Shown: positions 6,250-6,369 of the stretch, piece by piece
Position numbering within the stretch: position 1 is the stretch's first letter
How the letters are laid out: every line of letters starts with the position of its first letter
NCBI GenBank assembly: GCA_026989715.1
Contig: JALSIU010000021.1
Span: 1-6,369, forward strand
Source of the DNA: Methylomonas sp.
Lineage (GTDB): Bacteria; Pseudomonadota; Gammaproteobacteria; Methylococcales; Methylomonadaceae
Direction: 5' to 3'
Length of the DNA stretch: 6,369 bases
Position numbers and translations under genes: made by a program
Notes under the pieces: generated by a model
What the model was told of the DNA's origin: nothing
The model's input: the letters and a program-made list of their open reading frames with translations, nothing else
The model's database searches: none

Positions 6250-6369
6250 TTAATTTTCACAATCGACTGAATTTAAAAGGGATGACAACTCAGGCAAGCT
6301 ATGGCTCGACAAACACTGTATCACTAAATTCTGTCCCTGAACAAACCGCATAAATGCCCTATCAAGCAC
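6250..6369 (-). CDS. Unrecognised C-terminal fragment running off the window (partial)
   Basis: On the minus strand one frame is open from the window edge to the TAA at 6250-6252, giving 39 residues that include FMRFVQGQNLVIQC and SLPELSSLLNSVDCEN. The other two minus-strand frames are closed within this stretch. The stop lies one base before the DUF2959 ATG at 6248, the spacing expected of coupled genes and the main support for the call. I do not recognise the family, and 39 open codons alone would not be rare by chance. Confidence 0.45.
   Translation of the reverse strand: MLDRAFMRFVQGQNLVIQCLSSHSLPELSSLLNSVDCEN

Overview
The window reads as a piece of a Gammaproteobacterial chromosome of moderate-to-low GC. 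Two groups of closely spaced genes point towards each other and meet in an AT-rich convergence zone. The gammaproteobacterial call rests mainly on the DUF2959-family protein beside truA, Gram-negative signal and lipoprotein leaders, and the style of the Dabb and dienelactone hydrolase proteins. I cannot name a genus. No rRNA, tRNA, CRISPR array or transposase is visible.

Left half, plus strand (1-1827): the 3' end of a low-molecular-weight protein tyrosine phosphatase, then a secreted Dabb-domain protein whose ATG overlaps the phosphatase stop, then a dienelactone hydrolase family enzyme 8 bases further on, and after 48 bases a small secreted cysteine-containing protein. The last gene best starts at a TTG behind a strong Shine-Dalgarno site. 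The first three are almost certainly co-transcribed. The fourth is visibly more AT-rich and may be an accessory addition.

Middle (1828-2241): a near-perfect 34-base palindrome, extended by outer arms and followed on the minus strand by a T run, lies in the convergence zone. Next to it is a 71-residue minus-strand gene for a DUF1640-like coiled-coil protein with a C-terminal membrane segment.

Right half, minus strand (6369 down to 2242): a tight five-gene run. In transcription order it holds an unrecognised C-terminal fragment, a DUF2959-family protein lacking the usual lipoprotein leader, tRNA pseudouridine synthase TruA, an outer-membrane-type lipoprotein carrying a full serine-hydrolase triad, and acetate kinase AckA. 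Gaps are 1, 17, 18 and 6 bases, so this looks like one operon. It mixes tRNA modification, acetyl-phosphate metabolism and two poorly characterised envelope-type proteins.

The most interesting items are the uncharacterised serine-hydrolase lipoprotein coupled to ackA, the leaderless DUF2959 protein, the TTG-started secreted protein, and the palindrome beside the DUF1640-like gene. I do not see convincing evidence for a wholly new multi-gene system.
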